A stretch of DNA of 64,000 nucleotides from Vombatus ursinus (taxonomy: Eukaryota; Chordata; Mammalia; Diprotodontia; Vombatidae). The translations under genes and the position numbers were made by a program. The stretch covers positions 40,538,227 to 40,602,226 of the forward strand of contig NW_020954599.1 in assembly GCF_900497805.2 (NCBI RefSeq), written 5' to 3'. Positions 45,496-56,549 of this stretch are shown one piece after another; the stretch's first letter is position 1; the number at the start of each line of letters is the position of its first letter. Below the pieces are notes generated by a model. It saw nothing but the letters and a program-made list of their open reading frames with translations, did no database searches and was not told the origin of the DNA.

Positions 45496-45562
<67 letters not shown>
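45439..45562. repeat. (CA)n microsatellite with an assembly gap
   Basis: A CA run with a 10-N gap at 45486-45495, ending in a short TA run. The gap means its true length is unknown. Confidence 0.97.
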
Positions 45563-45563
<1 letters not shown>

Positions 45564-45605
45564 CAACTGAAAGTAATAAGATTATTCCCAAGAATGCATG
45601 GAGTA

Positions 45606-45745
45606 GGCTGCAGCTAGGCAGTGCAGTGGAGAGAGCACCACCAGGCCAGGAGTCAGGAGGCCCTGAGTTCAACTGCAGCCTCGGATACTCACTAGCTGTG
45701 TGACCCTCAGCAAGTCACTTAACCCTGATTTCCTCCAAAAAGGAA
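45606..45745 (+). repeat. WSINE-type SINE, sense
   Basis: 'gcagctaggcagtgcagtgg', 'gagtcaggaggccctgagtt' and 'agctgtgtgaccctcagcaa'. The A-rich tail is short. Confidence 0.82.
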
Positions 45746-45754
45746 AGAATGTGT

Positions 45755-46330
45755 GGAAGGAGGTAAAGTATAAAATTATTTGATATGTTAGAAGAGGCTG
45801 TGAAGAGCTTTAAATAGCAAAGGACCTCATATTTGATTCTGAAAGCAATAGGGGACCACTGAGGTGAATGGGGTGGGATGGTCACTTATTACTGAGTAGC
45901 AGAGGTTGATATTATCTGACCTGAGACCAGAGACTGTCATTTGCATTTCTTTGTATCTCCAGCATTTAGCATGGTGCCTGGCTCACGGTATCGCTTAATA
46001 AATACTTATTGAATGACTGACTAGGAAAATAACTTTATTAGCTGTGTAGAGAAAAGATTGGAGTAGGGAAAGGTTTGAGTCATGGAGACCAATTAGAAGG
46101 CTATTGCAAAACCCAGATTAGAAATGACGAGAGCCTCAACTGTATTGGTGGTTGTGTCTGTGGAGAGAAAGACACTGGAAGGAGAAAGGTTGAGGAGTTA
46201 GAGATAAGATTTGGCAATTGACTGGAAATGCAGGATGAGCATGAGTGGACTTATAAATGCTTTTTATAAGGTAAGGATGTGTTATAAACATAATTGATCT
46301 GGTGAGAATTCATTTGAAGGGAAGCTGGAA
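45755..46330 (-). mobile_element. L2/CR1-clade LINE, antisense
   Basis: 'tgtgaagagctttaaatagc', 'gcaataggggaccactgagg', 'ccaattagaaggctattgca' and 'gatttggcaattgactggaa' follow antisense L2 order. A sense L2 terminus is nested at about 45915-46020. Confidence 0.82.
45915..46020 (+). mobile_element. L2 3' end, sense, nested in antisense L2
   Basis: 'tttgtatctccagcatttag' and 'catggtgcctggctcacggt' then 'aataaatacttattgaatga'. The host resumes with 'taggaaaataactttattag'. Confidence 0.75.
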
Positions 46331-46604
46331 ATGTTTTAAAGTAGTAAGTAACAGATAAAGGTAATTTTATAAAGTTTCAAGCTACACTCATTGTTTGACT
46401 TCATACTGCATTGCAATATCCATCTTAGTTGAAGTTTTAATGTCTTTGGAAATAGCTTGTCTGCCTATGAGGTGAAGTTAAGGAATGTCTAGACCCTCTG
46501 AAGTTCTTCTCCTGTATGAGAAACTGAAAAGTGAAGTTTTTTTTTTTTACTTTAGGCAGACATTTTAAAAATACTGACTTAATTAACATAAATGAGTGTA
46601 TTAA

Positions 46605-46790
46605 TGTCAGAACAATAAATAAATGAGTGAATGAAAAAACATTTAGTAAGTGCTTATTATGTCCAAAGCAGTGTGCTGCACACTTTGTATGTAAATTGAA
46701 AAGTCAGACAGATCCTACTCTCAAGTATTAATCATCTAGTATTCATGAAGACAGCACATATGGGAGGTTTTAGCTAGGAGTCATAGGGGA
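46605..46790 (-). mobile_element. L2 3' end, antisense
   Basis: 'aaaaacatttagtaagtgct' and 'tattatgtccaaagcagtgt' mark the reversed terminus. 46330-46605 and 46790-47335 hold no recognised element. Confidence 0.7.
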
Positions 46791-47334
46791 CGACCTTTAG
46801 GGTACAGCAACAAATCAGATAGTGATAAATCTTCTTTCAATGTCATTTCTACTGATAAAATCCTTTAGTTTTTGATGCTGAGCTATTTGACAACATCAGG
46901 GACTTTGGTGGCAAGAATCTGTGGTCTTTGGGGCACTGCTGTTCTTAAGGTTCTCAGGGTCCTCCATAGGGACCCAAAGGAAGGTGATTGTTGAGGTGGT
47001 GATAGTTTGATTTGCCTGGCAAATGTCACTTAACTGTTTCTTCCTAAAAAGTGACTTTTTTGCTTTAGCTCAGCTAGCTTGCCTGTGTATTGAGTTGAAC
47101 ATGAGGAAATTGTTCTTTCCCTTTAGTCAAATTCAGTGCTGTGGCCTTATAGTAAGACATCAAAGCAGGTGGAAATATTAAGAAAGTGCCAAAGATCACA
47201 TCCAAGGGATTAAACTATGGGCCTTGACAACAAAACCAATAATATAAATAAATAGCAAGAATTCATTCCATCCTCTAGTAATCTAGATTCCTATTCTAGT
47301 CTTCAGAAAATTAGGCAAAGATGTTTAGATACTC

Positions 47335-47615
47335 TTTGGGATAGATTCGAACTCATGAAGCTGAGTCTTGGTTCCTATCCCACCTCTCTATCCACTGCAC
47401 AACCTAACTGCCCTCATAAGGCATATCAACAATTTCAGATAGGAAGTCTGAGAGAAGTTATGTGGCCAAGTGAATAGAAATGTGGTGTTGGAGGCAGGAA
47501 ACACTGAATTCAAAGCCCACCTCTGTAACGTACTTTCCGTATAACTCTGAGAGAACCACTGAACATGTCGGTGCCCCCAGGAAACTCTCCAACATTTTAA
47601 ATTACAGAATTGTTA
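47335..47615. repeat. MIR-type SINEs, antisense then sense
   Basis: 47335-47415 is an antisense head fragment ('tctctatccactgcacaacc'). 47450-47615 is a sense MIR ('gaggcaggaaacactgaatt'). Confidence 0.65.
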
Positions 47616-47754
47616 TGATATACTTTGGTAGATAATGTTTCCTTATGAGTTCCCTCACCTAGTGAAATTACAGATTTAAAAAAAAAAACTTTTCCTCTTC
47701 CCTCATTTAATATTGTTGACTATCACTACTCAGCTCTCAGTTCTTCATGATATT

Positions 47755-47858
47755 CCAAATACAACAATTATTTTAAGCACCTACTATGTGCTAAGCAGAG
47801 GGCTACAAAGGAAAAAAATAGTCCCTGCACTCAACTTCCTTGCTTACTGTTGAGGAAG

Positions 47859-47889
<31 letters not shown>
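47755..47889 (-). mobile_element. L2 3' end, antisense, ending in (TG)n
   Basis: 'ttttaagcacctactatgtg' and 'tccctgcactcaacttcctt' mark the L2. A pure TG run follows at 47861-47889. Confidence 0.75.
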
Positions 47890-47892
<3 letters not shown>

Positions 47893-48070
47893 ATGTGTTG
47901 TTATATATGTATCTCTCTCTCTATTTGAATTATGAACATGATAATTTAAATAATTTAAGGAAGAAGGCTAGACCACTACTTCATAGCTAGTATTTATTTA
48001 GGGCTTTAAGGTTTTTAAAGCACTCTACAAATATCATCTCTGATCTTTACAACCACCCAGTGGGGTGTAG

Positions 48071-51000
48071 GTTGTGTTCAGAGAAGACTAATACCTCTAG
48101 AGTGAGGGCTGCCAAGCCCATTTCAGGGCTGCTTTCCACCTTTGGTGTCCACCTGATACACCCAACTCCCACCTGGGACTCCAAGAAACTGTGGCATACA
48201 TATCGGCCACACCCAGACAAACAGTTTTGGCAATGGTTAAACAAGATTGAAGGTAACCAATGGGTCTCAAACTCATTGGTGAATTAGGTGGATGTCTAGC
48301 CCAATTACCTGAAGACTTTCTCCTGATGGAATGGGTATATGAGGACAGTTTATTCCAATAGTCATGCAGGCAAATAAAGTAGGCACTGTGGAACACTAAG
48401 AACTTGGCTAGACATCAAGGTCATTCACTGCATCTCGAGCCATCACCAGTCATCTTGACTCTCTCCTGCCATTGGACTGTGATGACTCTGGAAGAGAGAG
48501 TGAGGCTGATGACTTTGTGAAACTGTACCTCACTTAAATCAAATGTATACATGAATCAAAAGACATCACTCATAACATTTTACCATTTTTACCTACCTCA
48601 AAGTCCTCTGGTGATAGGCAAGTGACAAAGCAGCAGGTGCAGATATGCTGGGAGCTGTAGTCACAACCCTGCACACAGGTGGCTCAGGCCAGGGAGTCAG
48701 CTTCTCACTGGAAGCAGCAGTGGGATTTGGCAGCCCTTTGGGTGCTGAGCAGTCTTTTAAGGATCACACTGCTCACCTCCTGGTGTGAGGAAGGAGCTAG
48801 AAAAGGTGCCCTAAAAATGGTCTGCTTATCCAACCCTGGCCTGATTACTGTGGCAGGCAGGGACCCCACCCTACAGTCAAAAAACAAAAGAAGTTCAAAC
48901 ACCTCTGCAAAGATGATTCCACTCACCTGGAATGTACATGGAATGTGCACACACTTATAGATACCACAAAATCCAGTAAACCTAAAAGACGAATAGCTCT
49001 TGTTGTTGCCAGAGAACTCAGCAGGTATCACTTCCAAATGACAGCCCTAAGTGAAACAAGTCCGGCAAATGAAGGCCAGCTTAGTAAAGTCAGAGCTGGA
49101 TACACACAGTGAACGGGATACACACCAGTGAAGCTGGTGTGGGTTTTGTAATCAAAACTAATCTACTCAACAAGCTTGTATGCCTACCAAAAGGAGTGAA
49201 TGACAGACTTATGACAATGCAATTACCATTTGCAGGAAAATGCCACATCACCATCATCAGTGTCTATGCTCCCACCATGATGAACCCTGATAAGGTCAAA
49301 GAAAAATTTTATAAAGACCTGAAGCCCCATATGAGTAATGTACCAGAAGAGGACAAGCTTATAATTTCGGGTGACTTTAATGTTAGAGTAGGCTCAAGTT
49401 ACCAGACATGGCAAGAAGTCCATGGGAGGAATGGAGTTGGAAACCAGCAAGAGCAATGGTTTCTTACTTCTGAAAATTTATGCATTTCATGACCTTCTCA
49501 TCACTCAACACCATTTACCTAAATGCAGTAAAACTTCACATATGCACCCTCACAACAAACATTGACATTTAATAGACTCTGTGATTTTAAGGAGAAGAAA
49601 TAGGCAGTATGTGAGAGTAACAAAGGCAATGTATGGCACAGAGTGCAGGACTGATCCTTTCCAATGTATGCACAGAGTGCCTTATCCTTTCCAAGCTAAA
49701 TATTTGCATTCAACAAAAGGGTGTGGCTCAAGGCAACATGAATATCAGAACAACCAATGTCAACAGATTAGAACTCTTCTCTGAGAGGGAATAGGTTGTT
49801 GCTAACTTGGAGGGAAAGTTGAGCCAACATACAGTTGGCAAAAGTGGAGCAGAAAAGGAGTGGACAACTTTCAGAGATTTGGGATACAGCACTTCATTGC
49901 TCATCTGGGTCAGAATACTAGCAAACATCAAGACTGGTTTAATGAAAATGATGAGGAAATTCAGAAGCTGCTAAATGAAAAATGAGAACTCCACAGGGTT
50001 TACCAGCAGGATAGTTCATCCATCTCTAAGAAGACAGCATTTAATCCCATCAGAAGTAAAGTACAAGTGAAGCTTTGAGAGATGCAAGATTCTTGGTTCA
50101 TTAAGATGGCTGATGAAATTCAGTTTTATGCCGATAGTAATAATCCAAAGTACTTTTATGATGCCCCGAAAGCTATTTATGGGCCAAAGACCTACGGTAT
50201 ATCTCAACTATTCAGTGTTGATGGAGCCACCTTGATTAGTGATAAGGACATGCTTCTAGAGAGATGGGCTGAACACTTCCATGATGTTCTCAACAGACTG
50301 TTATCAATCAATACTAAAGCCATTGACCATTTACCTCAGGGTAAAGTCAATCCCTCCCTAGCCATTAGGCTCCTTTCATGTGGCAAAGCACCTGGTGCTG
50401 ATTCTATTACAGCTGATATTTACATTTACATTTACATTCTCTAAATTTGCACACATCTCATTTCTTTTGAACTATTTTGATTTTGCTTTGCTCATGGAGC
50501 AAACACCTTTTCTGATGAGGGCACACCATGCTGGGTGGTCCTGTGCCAGTATCTCCCATGTCATCTGTTGCTCATATGAAAACTGACTGAAATTTTCTGG
50601 GTTGTATGGCAAGAGGAGCTTATCCCCCAGGAGTTCAAAGATGTCTCTATTGTCCATCTCCATAAGGGTAAAAGAAAATAGATTGTCCTGTGACAATCAG
50701 AGAGGGGTCTCTCTCTTAGTCATTGCTGGCAAGATTCTTGCCAGAGTCCTCCTCAATAAGCTGATTCTTCATCTGGAAGATGGTCATCTACCTGAAAGCC
50801 AGTGTAGCTTCTGAAGGGGCCAGGGAATGGTTGATATGGTGTTTGCTGCCTGACAACTGCAGGAGAAATGCCAGGAGCAGAACAGAGGTCTGTACATAAT
50901 GTTTGTAAATCTGACCAAGGCCTTGATACTGTCGGTCATGAGGGCTTATAAAAAATTATGTCAAAATTTGGTTGCCAGGACAAGATACCAGACACTGAGG

Positions 51001-51460
51001 TCCTTTCTTGAACTAAACTGCCAAGCATTCAAACTCTACCACAGAGAGCACAACTCCAATGGGCTGGCCACGTTGTTCGAATGCCAAACATACGCTTGCC
51101 AAAAACACTATGTTATGGAGAACTCACACAGGACAAGTGATGGTCAGAAGAAGTGCTACAAGAACACTCCCAAGGTCTCTCTTAAGAATTTTGGAATTGT
51201 TTGCGTGACATGAAAGACACTGCACATGACCACCCAGCATGGTGTGCCCTCATCAGAAAAGGTGCTGTGCTCCATGAGCAAAGCAGAATTGAAGAACTTC
51301 AAAAGAAATGAGATATGTGCAAATTTAGAGAATCCACCCCAAATGTGATAAAGCATTCCAAGCTCATATTGATCAGTCATAGCAGACACACCATAACTTG
51401 ACTCTAACATAGCAATGACATTTTGGTCCTCTTTGAAAGGAAGGATAACAACCAACCATA
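48071..51460 (+). mobile_element. BovB-like RTE LINE, rearranged
   Basis: A 5' part without coding similarity leads to an endonuclease start ('PLTWNVHGM', near 48920), then 'ITIISVYAPTMMNP' near 49250 and 'LIISGDFNVRVG' near 49355, then a later endonuclease block near 49580 ('LRRRNRQYVRVTKAMYG'). The RT start reads 'GKAPGADSITADIY' near 50380. RT resumes after an insert with 'QEELIPQEFKD' (50610), 'AGKILARVLLNKLI' (50725) and 'NRGLYIMFVNLTKAL' (50884). The block that should hold the YADD catalytic motif is deleted near 50980. The C-terminal 'GLATLFECQTYACQK' part (consensus 'WAGHVVRMPNTRLPK') follows at 51060. It ends with 'ggtcctctttgaaaggaagg' and a CAAC-rich tail. Stops and shifts are present. 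It cannot be active. Confidence 0.88.
50436..50562 (-). repeat. Inverted copy of the RTE 3' segment
   Basis: This stretch is the reverse complement of 51215-51340 with modest divergence. On the minus strand it reads 'AQDHPAWCALIRKG', and the direct copy reads 'AHDHPAWCALIRKG'. It replaces the RT segment between 'ADIY' and 'LTEIFWVVWQEEL' in the same element. A short (ATTTAC)n run (50415-50436) marks its left junction. Confidence 0.9.
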
Positions 51461-51612
51461 GTTATTCTCATTTTGCAGCTAAGTAGAGTGAGGTAGAGAG
51501 AGGTTAAGTGACTTACCTGAGGTCACACAGTATGTTTCTGAGGCTGGATTTGAACCGAATATTTCCTGATTACAGGTCCAGCAGGCTATTACTTTGCATT
51601 ACCTAGCTATCT

Positions 51613-52775
51613 ACAGGGAATCAGGAGAGTTAACCCATAGGAGGTGATTGAGCTTTGAAGGATGTTAGTGATTCTGAGAGGAAGAAGTAAGGTAGGAATT
51701 TGTTCCAGGTGCTTAAGTTAGCCTATGTGAAGGGATAAAGATAGGAGACAGAACACTGAATTTAGAGGAAAATGAAAAGGTGAGGGTGCTAGAATATGTT
51801 GTTCAAAGGGGAGTAATGTGCACTTTGCCAGAAAGGTAAATTACAGTCAGCTTGGAGAGGGCTTTAAATGCCAAGCCAGAGTTTTTAATCCTAAAAACAA
51901 CTGGGAGCCACAGAAATCTCTTCAGTCAGATAGTGACACTATCAGACAATGCTTTATGAACATTACTTTGACAGTTACATAGAGGATAATTTAGAGAGAG
52001 GAGGAAGGAAACTAGAATCTGGAAATTCTATTAAATAGGCTGTTAAAATCGTCCAAACAAGAGGTCCAGTAGTCCAAAAAGGTCTCGACTAGACTGGTGA
52101 TCATGTGAGTGGAAAAATGGAAATGGATTTCATAGAGGCTGTGCAGGTGGAATTGATAAAACTTTGTGACTTTGCGGGAAATATGGGACAGGAGAGAATC
52201 AAGGATGACTCTAATGCTGTGCATCTGTATTACTGGAAGGATGGTGTAAACTCCTTTCAGAAAGAGAAGTTTAGAGAAGGGATGGATGGAGAGAGATAAA
52301 GAGTTAAATTCTTGGTCCCTTGAGCTTGAAATGGTCCTGGCTTCTTTCAAAGTTCCAGCTAAAAATTCCTTTTTAAAAGAAGCTTTTCCTATTCTTTCTA
52401 ATGTTAGTGCCTTCCCTCAGTTGATTTTTCCAATTTAAACTGTATATGTATTATTTGAACATAACTGTTTGCATTTTATCTCCCCTATAAGACTGAGAGT
52501 TCCTTGAGAGCCAGACCCATTGCCTTTTGCCTTTCTTTGTATCCTCAGTACTTAGCACAGTGCTTGGCAAATAGTAGAGTCTTAATAAATGATTGTTGAC
52601 TTGATATAAAGGACATCCATAAGAGATGCCCAGCAGGCAGTAAATCATTTAAAACTGGAGCTCAGGAGAGAGACTAGGGCTGCAGACATACATATGGATG
52701 ACATCTGCATAAAGATGATAGTTATATTCATGGAAGCTACTGAGATCATTGACAGAGGGTGTAGACAATGATCAT
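51613..52775 (-). mobile_element. L2/CR1-clade LINE, split by a sense L2 end
   Basis: Antisense L2 runs at 51613-52328 ('agagggctttaaatgccaag', 'tttgacagttacatagagga') and resumes at 52605-52775 ('ccagcaggcagtaaatcatt', 'gagctcaggagagagactag'). Confidence 0.83.
52329..52604 (+). mobile_element. L2 3' end, sense, nested in antisense L2
   Basis: The clearest nested terminus: 'agaagcttttcctattcttt', 'gttagtgccttccctcagtt', 'cctttctttgtatcctcagt', 'acttagcacagtgcttggca' and 'cttaataaatgattgttgac'. It covers the whole L2 3' UTR, about 276 bases. Confidence 0.85.
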
Positions 52776-53390
52776 TAGCTGTGATCATAGTAAGTAATGT
52801 TTTGTGGTTGAAGCAATCAGTGTTACTTTTTAGATCTTCCTCTTTTCCACTCAATATTATATTATCCAATAGTGGGTAAATATGCTATAGCCATACATAT
52901 AATAAACATTGTTATTGAGAGGAAATCAACTCCCTCCCCACCCCTGCAATTTTCTATTAAAAAGGGTTTCAAAAAACAGGAAAAAAAAAAGATGTCATGC
53001 TGAGTAACAGGGAAAAGACTTATAGGCATCTAAAATTTTAAAGTCCGTTTTCTATATAGCTTTTTGTCAGAGGCTTTAATAACACAAAGGGCTTAAGTCC
53101 AATTTAGAAGACTGCTTACTTCTGGGTCATCAATCCCGGCCCTCCACCCCCACCCCTGCCCCTTACTCTTTCCCACACCTATCTCCCCCACACAGGGCAA
53201 TTACTATTTGATCATTCCAAGCACATAACAAGTTCTTTTGCAAGTTAACATTTTACAATAATATCGAAAGTAAATTTTATTGAAATCTTATGGAGCTTTT
53301 GTTCTCCCAAACGAATTTTGTTATTATTAGAACAAAACAGGACTTCAAACAGAAAACTTGGAAAATGGACAGGTAACCCTCTTCCTCAGA
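52775..53390. other. Single-copy stretch, no gene seen
   Basis: No repeat recognised except an A run near 52981-52990. 53220-53380 is AT-rich with isolated CpGs ('atatcgaaag', 'aaacgaattt'). Confidence 0.4.
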
Positions 53391-53394
53391 TATG

Positions 53395-53690
53395 TAATAA
53401 GAACATTAATATTTATACAGCATTTTAGGGTTTGCAAAACACTTTACAGTCATCTGAGGTAAGAACCATTATTCTTCTCATTTTATAAAAAAGAAAATTA
53501 ATGCTCAAAGAGGCTCTGACTTGCCTGGGGCCTCAGATAGAAATGGTCAGAGATTAGATAGGAACCCTGGTCTACTCTGACTTATATTAAGTTTAGTGAT
53601 CCTTTACTTACATTGTGTTAGCTCTAAATCAATAATCATAGCTAACATTGATATAGTGCTTTAAGGTTTGCAAAGTGCTTTGTATTATAA
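53395..53690 (-). repeat. Two THER1/MIR fragments, antisense
   Basis: 53395-53580 ('gggtttgcaaaacactttac', 'aaagaggctctgacttgcct') and 53635-53690 ('atagtgctttaaggtttgca'). Same orientation, in a row. Confidence 0.75.
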
Positions 53691-53692
53691 TA

Positions 53693-54420
53693 TATCAATA
53701 AAACTTTATTAAGCACCTTTTATTTTTGAGACTGTGCTGAGTTGGGGATACAAAAGCAAAAGTGTGTGTGTATATACATATATAATATGTAATATATATA
53801 ACATATATATTACAAAATGAATAGTAGGTAGATTGGCACGGGAAGGCACTAGCAACCAGGGGAGGTGGGATTACAAGACAATATGGTTTGTAAGGTAAAT
53901 CTTGAAGGAAAACCGCGATTCCAGGAGGAGGTGAGGAAGGAGTGCATTCCAGGCAGGAGTACAGATAGTTATAAAGGCATGGGAATGGGAGAAGGATTGT
54001 TGCAAGTGAGGAACATAAGTAAGACTGTATGGCTGGATCATAGGGTATATGGATTGGAGTCAAGTGTAAGAAGGCTAGAAACGAAGAAAAGTGATAGGTT
54101 GTAACGGTCTTTAAATATCAAGCAGAGGAATTTATATTAGATTCTAGAGGTATTAGGGAGCTACTGGAATTTATTGAGTAAGGAGTCTGGGGTAAAGGTT
54201 TTTGAAAAATAAAAGCATTTTGGCAAGTTTGAAGTAGATGCATTGGAATGGAGACTGGCACAAAGGAGGGAGACCAGATAGGAGGTTATTGTAATAGTTT
54301 AGGTGAGAGCTGATTAAGGCCTGAACTAGGGTGGTGGCAGAGTGAGTATGGAGGGGTGGACAGAGATGAGAAGTGTATAGAGATAGAAATACCTAGGGAG
54401 TAATACCTTGCTGCTTTCCA
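53693..54420 (-). mobile_element. L2/CR1-clade LINE, antisense
   Basis: The reversed terminus ('aaaactttattaagcacctt') is followed by 'ttggcacgggaaggcactag', 'gaaggagtgcattccaggca', 'ggaggttattgtaatagttt' and 'gcctgaactagggtggtggc'. A TA-rich run interrupts it at 53766-53820. 54420-54838 holds no recognised element. Confidence 0.85.
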
Positions 54421-54837
54421 ACGTTAAGGGAGCCCCTCCCATCAACTCTTCAGACTGGCCTTCATTAATCTGATCCTACTCTATGATCAACAAGTTCCTC
54501 AGACAGATTACTACATATTTTGGTAGTGTTCCCTCTAACATCTGGAAAGGATATCCCCTACTTGAAGGAATCCTCTCTACTTATTAAGAAACTGTTAAAG
54601 CACCTTAATTACTAATCAATCATTTGTAGACCATTGCATAGGTTATTTAAATCAATTTAGACTTTTAGTCTTCTCTGCTGTTTCATATCTAGATCTGAAG
54701 TAGAAGGGATAGACCTAGGAAATTGTTCTTTCTCCTATTAGTTTTGAGGGGATGGGAAAAGGAGATTTGGATAGGTTCCAGAATCAGGTAGATCTGAGTT
54801 CTTAGGGTAGGTTTGTGGGACACACAAACACATACAC

Positions 54838-54946
54838 ACAACTGTATATAACTATAACTATATATATAGTGTGTGGGTGTATATATAGGCATGGATATAT
54901 ATATGTTTACACATATCTATCATCTATCTATCTATCTATCTATCTG

Positions 54947-55001
<55 letters not shown>

Positions 55002-55002
55002 C
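54838..55002. repeat. TA-rich and (TCTA)n microsatellites
   Basis: TA/TG units to about 54910, then a TCTA run of about 22 units at 54914-55002. Ile/Tyr-rich open frames here are artefacts. Confidence 0.95.
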
Positions 55003-55357
55003 AATCCTAAATTTCTCATTTGGGTGAGGAAACCTGAAATTCAATGAAGGAAATTTATTGCTTCTTTGGTACCTGTTGTACTAAATGCATCCCTTATTAA
55101 GCTGATTGTGAGGAAGGACCATTTCATTTTTTGTACTTTAAAGGTTGTGTTTGTCTGGCTGAATTGAATCTGGTCCTCTGGTCATTTTGGTCCAGAGGTG
55201 ATTAAAGACAATTAGAGATGACTTAGTCAAGGAAGAAGAGATTTGCCCTCCATGTTCCAAATTTGAGACAGTTTAGTAGAACATAAAGCAAGTGATACTA
55301 TTTTCCTTGTAAACCCTTCTCTCCCTGCCTTGTCCATAGACTTTAAAATGTATGTCT

Positions 55358-55505
55358 GGAAGTAGCTAGGTGGCACAGTGAATGAGCACTGGCCCTGAAG
55401 TTAGGAGTACCTGAGTTCAAATCTGGCCTCAGACCAAACACATCACACTTACTAGCTGTGTGACCCTGCGCAAGTCACTTAACCCCAACTGCTTAAAAAA
55501 AAAAA
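55358..55505 (+). repeat. WSINE-type SINE, sense
   Basis: 'tagctaggtggcacagtgaa', 'gagcactggccctgaagtta', 'tgagttcaaatctggcctca' and 'cgcaagtcacttaaccccaa', ending in an A run. An 8-base duplication 'gtatgtct' flanks it at 55350-55357 and 55506-55513. Confidence 0.92.
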
Positions 55506-55739
55506 GTATGTCTAATCTAATTAGCATTTTAGGAACAAAGCCACATGGAAATGCAATAGCAGGTCTTGAACTAGATAAGATTTTTTTTTTCTTTTATGCA
55601 TTGTGTTTCAAGTAAGGGTCCTTTCTTCCTAACTTGGCTTCAGTGACTTTAAGATTTATAAATAGAAACACTTGTGCTAACTACCATGGTACTAAGTCAC
55701 TATGGTTGTATATAATTGGTACCAAAATATTCTCTACTG

Positions 55740-56220
55740 GGGTTACCTAGTTGTCATCTTCATTGCAGACATTGTCGGTAGAAACACAGTCAAATAGACA
55801 TTGAATTAATGAGCTATCCTTAAAATTTTCAGTGGTGCCACAGCTACATATTACTGCCAGGGCAAGTGAGCCTTCTGCTGCTGTCGCTCAGCCATTTGCA
55901 GCTGGATATTTTACATTTCTGTGGTACCTGAGCACTGTTTCAAGTATCCATTTGTGGGTTTCACTTCCCAGCAATTGGTATTAGATGAAATTATGAGAGA
56001 AATTAAAAGCATCTTTGTTGAAGTTTTTCTCGCGGTTTATTTTGCAGCAAAACAGCTTAATTAAATCCATTTCGTTGACCTTCATTTGACAGCGAGTCCG
56101 TGCAAAAGCCTTGGCTGACCACTTTGATTTATTTTTGAGCCCCAATAAGTGATTAGTGAACATTCCAAATAAATATCCTAGAGGAAAATGAAATCATTTC
56201 ACTCATTTGCGAACTCCTTA
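55740..56220. promoter_or_regulatory. Candidate conserved non-coding element
   Basis: About 480 bases without any repeat. Motif-like sites cluster here: an E-box-like CAGCTG (55900), the homeodomain-like 'agcttaattaaa' (56055), the TALE-like TGACAG (near 56087) and 'aagtgattagtg' (near 56147). It keeps CpGs ('tctcgcggttt', 'agcgagtccgtg'). The 60-residue minus-strand frame is Lys/Asn-rich with no domain. Enhancer function is inference. Confidence 0.35.
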
Positions 56221-56549
56221 GGCTTCAGGTTAAGAGCCCTTTACTTTCTTGGACAAGTGACTAGAACCTTCCAGTCCATGCTGTTATTTCTGTGTTTTCC
56301 TAAAGGACTTTAAAAGCACAAGATTCATTAGCCTAGATTCTAGAACACAATGCCAGTGAGGGAGTCCAAGTTCATGGGGCTAATTCCCCTAGAGGTCTGT
56401 TAGCTTCATTCTGGTTCATGACTTTAGACTACAGGCAGATTACAAATGCGTGCTGTTGAACATGGGTCAGTGTGGTAGAAAGACATGACTCATGTCCCTT
56501 CTAGAAAAATACAAAAACAAAAACTGTATTTGCTATCCTGTCAGCTGCA

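Larger units (their letters stand above)
47983..51612 (-). repeat. THER1/MIR SINE split by the RTE LINE
   Basis: The left part (47983-48070, 'catagctagtatttatttag' to 'caaccacccagtgggg') and right part (51461-51612, 'tagttattctcattttgcag' to 'cattacctagctatct') join into one antisense THER1. The 3.4 kb between them is the RTE insertion. Confidence 0.85.

Noticed and set aside
53695-54063. Open frame of 122 residues on the minus strand
   Set aside because: It lies in the 3' UTR-like part of an L2 copy and a TA repeat, outside the RT region.
54914-55002. Regular repeat that could be taken for a CRISPR-like array
   Set aside because: It is a plain TCTA microsatellite with no spacers, in a vertebrate genome.
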